NCBI GenBank assembly: GCA_947463095.1 | Contig: CANHRE010000002.1 | Span: 1 to 42,055, forward strand | Reading direction: 5' to 3' | DNA length: 42,055 bases | DNA from: Flavobacteriales bacterium | GTDB lineage: Bacteria > Bacteroidota > Bacteroidia > NS11-12g > UBA955 | In this document: positions 38,455-42,055 of the stretch, in pieces | Position numbering within the stretch: the first letter of the stretch is position 1 | Layout: each line of letters opens with the position of its first letter | Notes under the pieces: generated by a model | What the model was told of the DNA's origin: nothing | Databases searched by the model: none | The model's input: the letters and a program-made list of their open reading frames with translations, nothing else | Made by a program: the position numbers and the translations under genes

Positions 38455-40257
38455 ATGACCTTACGCACTCTTGCTCTTGGGCTCTTTTTGCCCCTTCAGG
38501 CATTTGCCCAATCTCTGATAACCCCTTTCGAACAGGATTCAGGCCATACAGCAACCTATGAGGAAGTGAATCACTTCTACAGGAGCCTTGCCGAACGAAA
38601 CAAAAGGCTTAAAGAACTCAAGCATCTGGGGGCGCGCTTTTTTTCCATCGGTAAATCGGATGGGGGGCTGGATATCAACGTTTTTGCCCTAAATGCATGG
38701 AGGGGGAAAACACCTGTTCCGCATCCGGTACTTCTGATTAATAATGCCATACACCCGGGAGAACCGGAGGGGGTGGATGCCAGCATGATGCTGATGCGGG
38801 ATATCCTGGAACATCAGGAAGCGTGGGGTGAATTGCTGCGCACGTTTACGGTTTATGTCATTGCCCAATACAATGTGGACGGAGTGGCAAACAGATCCTG
38901 CTGCAGTCGCGCCAATCAGAACGGACCCGACCATTACGGATTTCGGGGGAATGCCCGAAATCTTGATCTGAACCGCGATTTCATCAAGGCCGATAGCAGA
39001 AATGCACAAGCGTTTATCCGCTTTTTTAGCACCGTAAAACCCGACTTGTTTATTGACAACCACACAAGCAACGGGGCAGATTATCAATATACCTTAACCT
39101 ACTTTGCCAGTCATCCGGCCAAGCTTGATCCTGCGTTGCGCAATTGGATGGATCTATTAAAACCGAAACTGGATACGGCGCTGAACCAAGCCGGATGGAA
39201 GGTTTGTCCGTATGTGGAAACCAGAAGTGAAATCCCCGACAGCGGCATTGTAGGCTTCTTCGAAACCGGGAGATACGCCACCGGTTTTGCCGCTTTGCAT
39301 CATTGCCTCGGTTTTACGGTTGAAACCCATATGCTCAAGCCCTTCCCACAGCGTGTGAAAGCTACGTATGATTTCATGCGTGCATTTATGGAACTCATTC
39401 CTGCTACCGTTACGCGGCGCAAGAGGATGGGACTGTATTCGCCAGCGGCTCAGGCCGGACAACACAAGGCGGGTTCTATGCTGCCGGTGCGTTGGAAACT
39501 GAATCCCCGGGCTGCTGATTCTATTTTGTTTCATGGTTATGAAGCGGCATACATCCCGAGTGAGGTTACGGGGCATCGCCGCTTGGCTTATCTGCGAAAC
39601 CGTCCGTTCACTAGAATTATTCCATACTACAACAGCTATGACCCTGTCGATTCGATTTCTATTCCCTTCGCTTATTTGATTCCACAGGCCTGGCGCGAAG
39701 TCATTGAACGACTGGAATGGAATGGCATCCCAATGAAGCGATGCACAGAACCATCAATACTGGAGGCAGAAGTAAGTTATATAGAAACCTGGGAGTCGTT
39801 AAGGAATCCTTATGAAGGACATTTTCTGCATCATAACGTAAAAACCCGGGATTCCCTGATGAATGTGCGCATTCTTCCGGGCGACATCATTATTCCGGTA
39901 ACGCCCACAAATGCCGTATTTCTGGCCAATGTGTTAACGGCCAGAGCCCCTGATTCCTATTTCAGCTGGAACTTTTTTGATGCCGTTTTGCAACAGAAAG
40001 AAGGGTACAGCGCCTATGTGTTTGAAGATGTAGCTGCACGCTTGTTGAAGGAGGACAGCACACTGGCCGAAGCATTTGCCCTGCAAAAATCCCATAATCC
40101 ACTTTTTGCCGCTGACCCTCAGGCACAACTGAACTGGATTTATCGGAAGTCCGGCTATTATGAGCCTACGCATCGCCTTTATCCTGTTTATCGCATTAGG
40201 GATGAAGGGTTGATGAGGGGATTAGTTCCGGTTGTAAATCCTCAAGCGGGTAAATAA
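38455..40257 (+). CDS. M14 family zinc carboxypeptidase
   Basis: 600 residues from the ATG at 38455, which gives a proper signal peptide (MTLRTLALGLFLPLQAFAQS); the longer frame from 38416 overlaps DUF4293. The M14 zinc ligands are His100 and Glu103 (HPGEPEG) and His203 (IDNHTSNGAD); the catalytic Glu is probably Glu290 (FTVETHML). The enzyme is predicted to be periplasmic or exported and to trim C-terminal residues from peptides. About 300 residues after the catalytic domain have no recognised motif and may be a separate beta-rich module. No T9SS sorting domain is seen. Confidence 0.88.
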   Translation: MTLRTLALGLFLPLQAFAQSLITPFEQDSGHTATYEEVNHFYRSLAERNKRLKELKHLGARFFSIGKSDGGLDINVFALNAWRGKTPVPHPVLLINNAIHPGEPEGVDASMMLMRDILEHQEAWGELLRTFTVYVIAQYNVDGVANRSCCSRANQNGPDHYGFRGNARNLDLNRDFIKADSRNAQAFIRFFSTVKPDLFIDNHTSNGADYQYTLTYFASHPAKLDPALRNWMDLLKPKLDTALNQAGWKVCPYVETRSEIPDSGIVGFFETGRYATGFAALHHCLGFTVETHMLKPFPQRVKATYDFMRAFMELIPATVTRRKRMGLYSPAAQAGQHKAGSMLPVRWKLNPRAADSILFHGYEAAYIPSEVTGHRRLAYLRNRPFTRIIPYYNSYDPVDSISIPFAYLIPQAWREVIERLEWNGIPMKRCTEPSILEAEVSYIETWESLRNPYEGHFLHHNVKTRDSLMNVRILPGDIIIPVTPTNAVFLANVLTARAPDSYFSWNFFDAVLQQKEGYSAYVFEDVAARLLKEDSTLAEAFALQKSHNPLFAADPQAQLNWIYRKSGYYEPTHRLYPVYRIRDEGLMRGLVPVVNPQAGK

Positions 40258-40261
40258 TGTT

Positions 40262-40278
40262 TGCTCAGCATTTGAGCA
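40262..40278 (+). other. Small hairpin between convergent genes
   Basis: TGCTCA (40262-40267) pairs with TGAGCA (40273-40278) around GCATT. No T-run follows on either strand, so it is at best a weak terminator for the M14 gene. Confidence 0.3.
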
Positions 40279-40323
40279 TGATTTCCTAAATCTCATTTAA
40301 GCCCATAACGCTGTTCACCCCCT

Positions 40324-41319
40324 TCAGCTGAGGTGATGGTTCAAAGCATTCCAGGTTTCTGCAACGGGGTGCTTCCCGTAAATTATGTGGTAAACAGCTT
40401 CAAGCAGGGGCATATGAACGCCAAGCTCCTTGTTTAGGGTGTATACGCTGTCGGTTGCATAGTAACCCTCGGCAATCATATTCATTTCCAGTTGGGCATT
40501 GGCTACGCTGTAACCTTTGCCCAGCATGGTGCCAAAGGTGCGATTTCTGCTGAATTGAGAATATGCAGTTACCAGCAAATCGCCCAGGTAAGCTGATTCT
40601 TTCACATCACGATGTACTTCGTGAAGTGCATCCAGAAAGCGTTCCATTTCACGGATGGCAGAGGCTACAAGCACGGCCTGGTAGTTATCACCATAGCCAA
40701 GTCCGTGCGCAATACCGGCGGCGATGGCATAAATGTTTTTCAGCACAGCGGCATACTCGGCTCCATAAAGATCATGGCTCACTGAGGTGCGGATATACCG
40801 ACATGTGAGCAGGGCAGCAATGGCTTGTGCCGGTTCTTCTTCCAGAGATGCAATGGTCAGGTAGCTGAGCTTTTCGAGGGCTACTTCTTCGGCGTGGCAA
40901 GGCCCGGATAAGATGGCCATATTCATAGGATGGATGCCGTGTTGCGATTCGAGGTAACGCGCCACCACTTGCCGTGATTCCGGAACCATGCCTTTAATGG
41001 CCGAAAGGTAATAGGTATCGGTGGGCAGTGCTACTTGATGCAAGGCCCGGTGTAAAAAGGCGCCGGGAATGGCCAAAACTATGAGGTCCGCATTCCGGCA
41101 GGCTTCAGTAATATTGGTCAGGGCCAGCACCTGCCTTGTATTGATGGCTACCGAACTAAGGTATTTAGGATTATGACCGAACTGATTGATGTGCCGGGCA
41201 TCATCTTCGTTTCTCAACCACCAACGAATGTTCAGAATTTGTTGTTCACCCAGAATTTTAACCAGGGCCGTAGCCCAGCTGCCACCGCCAAGAATGCAGA
41301 TGTTCTTGATTACTTTCAA
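40324..41319 (-). CDS. gpsA: Glycerol-3-phosphate dehydrogenase [NAD(P)+]
   Basis: 331 residues. GpsA reduces dihydroxyacetone phosphate to sn-glycerol 3-phosphate, the backbone of phospholipids. The nucleotide loop GGGSWA is at 11-16, SAIKG with Lys109 follows, SGPCHAEEVA is at 138-147 and the catalytic Lys194 is in AVLKNIYAIAAG. The start is TTG at 41319: there is no ATG before residue 111, and the TTG puts the Rossmann motif at the usual distance from the N-terminus. It follows the efflux adaptor gene by 22 bases on the same strand and converges with the M14 gene. Confidence 0.95.
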   Translation of the reverse strand: MKVIKNICILGGGSWATALVKILGEQQILNIRWWLRNEDDARHINQFGHNPKYLSSVAINTRQVLALTNITEACRNADLIVLAIPGAFLHRALHQVALPTDTYYLSAIKGMVPESRQVVARYLESQHGIHPMNMAILSGPCHAEEVALEKLSYLTIASLEEEPAQAIAALLTCRYIRTSVSHDLYGAEYAAVLKNIYAIAAGIAHGLGYGDNYQAVLVASAIREMERFLDALHEVHRDVKESAYLGDLLVTAYSQFSRNRTFGTMLGKGYSVANAQLEMNMIAEGYYATDSVYTLNKELGVHMPLLEAVYHIIYGKHPVAETWNALNHHLS

Positions 41320-41341
41320 AGTACTTATGCCTTCAAAAAAA

Positions 41342-42055
41342 TTATTGTTTTTCGAATAATTTGCTGCGGTCTGATTTCACCACCTTGTTGCCATCCCGCA
41401 GCGTTTTGGAGATGAGCAATCCGGGGGCCGTGATTAACTCATCACCTTCCTTAATGCCTTCTGTGATCTGGAAGTATTCGGTATCCTGCAATCCGGTTTT
41501 CACTTTCACTGCAACGGCCTTACCCTGCACATATTTAAATACCCAGGTAGCTTTTTCTCCGGAATTTACAGAGCCCTGTTCGTTGTCATCATCGGCAGGA
41601 TTTCTGGTGGTAACGCTGGAAATAGGAACGCAAAGTGCGTTCGGGGCTGTTTCTGTTTCGATGTCCACGGTTGCGGTCATGCCGGGCCTGAAGGGGTGGT
41701 CTTTAAGCATCAGGAGGTCTTTGTAGGAATCACGTAGAATACGGACTTTGACCGTGTAGTTGGTTACCTGGTCACTCATTACCTGTGCAGCATTGAATTT
41801 TGCCGAGTTGGCAATTTCGGTGACCACGCCCCGGAACACCTTATCCGGGAAGGCGTCAATCTTCACCTGCGCGCTGTCGCCGTTGTGTATGCGGATGATG
41901 TCATTTTCATTCACATCCACCTGCACTTCCATGGTCCTCAAGTCGGCGACACGCATAATTTCAGTGCCGGCCATTTGGGCTGTGCCCACAACGCGTTCTC
42001 CTTTTTTACTGTTCAGTTGTGATACTATACCCGACACCGGAGCATAGATGCTGGT
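41342..42055 (-). CDS. RND efflux periplasmic adaptor (HlyD/MFP family), C-terminal part
   Basis: The last ~237 residues of a membrane-fusion protein whose beginning lies beyond the right edge; the first codons visible read TSIYAPVSGIVSQL, the end of the lipoyl/barrel-sandwich domain. VADLRTMEVQVDVNENDI and GDSAQVKIDAFPDKVFRGVV belong to the beta-barrel domain, and VPISSVTTR to the membrane-proximal domain. Such adaptors link an inner-membrane RND pump or MacB-type ABC pump to an outer-membrane channel. The partner genes are outside the window, so the substrate is unknown. The in-frame codon at 42037 is an internal Val, not a start. Confidence 0.93.
   Translation of the reverse strand, partial: TSIYAPVSGIVSQLNSKKGERVVGTAQMAGTEIMRVADLRTMEVQVDVNENDIIRIHNGDSAQVKIDAFPDKVFRGVVTEIANSAKFNAAQVMSDQVTNYTVKVRILRDSYKDLLMLKDHPFRPGMTATVDIETETAPNALCVPISSVTTRNPADDDNEQGSVNSGEKATWVFKYVQGKAVAVKVKTGLQDTEYFQITEGIKEGDELITAPGLLISKTLRDGNKVVKSDRSKLFEKQ

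Overview
The window looks like chromosome from a member of the phylum Bacteroidota; I cannot place it in a class or genus. The grounds are a large secreted protein with a type A Por-secretion (T9SS) C-terminal domain, the families DUF3822 and DUF4293, the gene order rplQ-carA-eno, almost no Shine-Dalgarno sequences before ribosomal-protein genes, and repeated TAnnTTTG promoter boxes, which are the -7 element of this phylum's main sigma factor.

Layout. Positions 1-3400 hold the end of an unknown gene, a 971-residue T9SS cargo protein coupled to it, and a decayed fragment of a tail-fibre-like C-terminal domain. Positions 3400-4650 (minus) hold DUF3822-rsmD. Positions 4800-11300 (plus) hold an ABC exporter, an M1 metallopeptidase fused to a predicted outer-membrane barrel, an unusual SDR protein and a flavin reductase-like protein. 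Positions 11300-15800 hold a cobalamin riboswitch followed by a B12-uptake operon (TonB receptor, binding lipoprotein, permease; no ATPase gene here).

Positions 15870-32860 are one continuous ribosomal superoperon of 32 genes: rpsL-rpsG-fusA, the S10 and spc clusters, secY, infA-rpmJ, and the alpha cluster ending with rplQ. It has a well-formed promoter before rpsL, a second one before infA, and a strong terminator after rplQ. tuf, map and adk are absent from it. Then follow carA-eno with a terminator, a lone contractile-tail tube protein, a minus-strand thiolase-truA pair, DUF4293 and an M14 peptidase on the plus strand, and gpsA plus the end of an RND efflux adaptor gene on the minus strand.

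Most of the window is housekeeping sequence and I see no complete undescribed defence or mobile system. The best leads are the orphan tail-tube gene beside eno, the B12 operon whose lipoprotein appears to start at CTG inside a CTGA overlap and which lacks its ATPase, a long inverted repeat over the -33 box of the ribosomal promoter, a set of promoters placed so close to start codons that the mRNAs may be leaderless, and the SDR lacking its catalytic tyrosine. No tRNA, rRNA, CRISPR array or insertion sequence was recognised.
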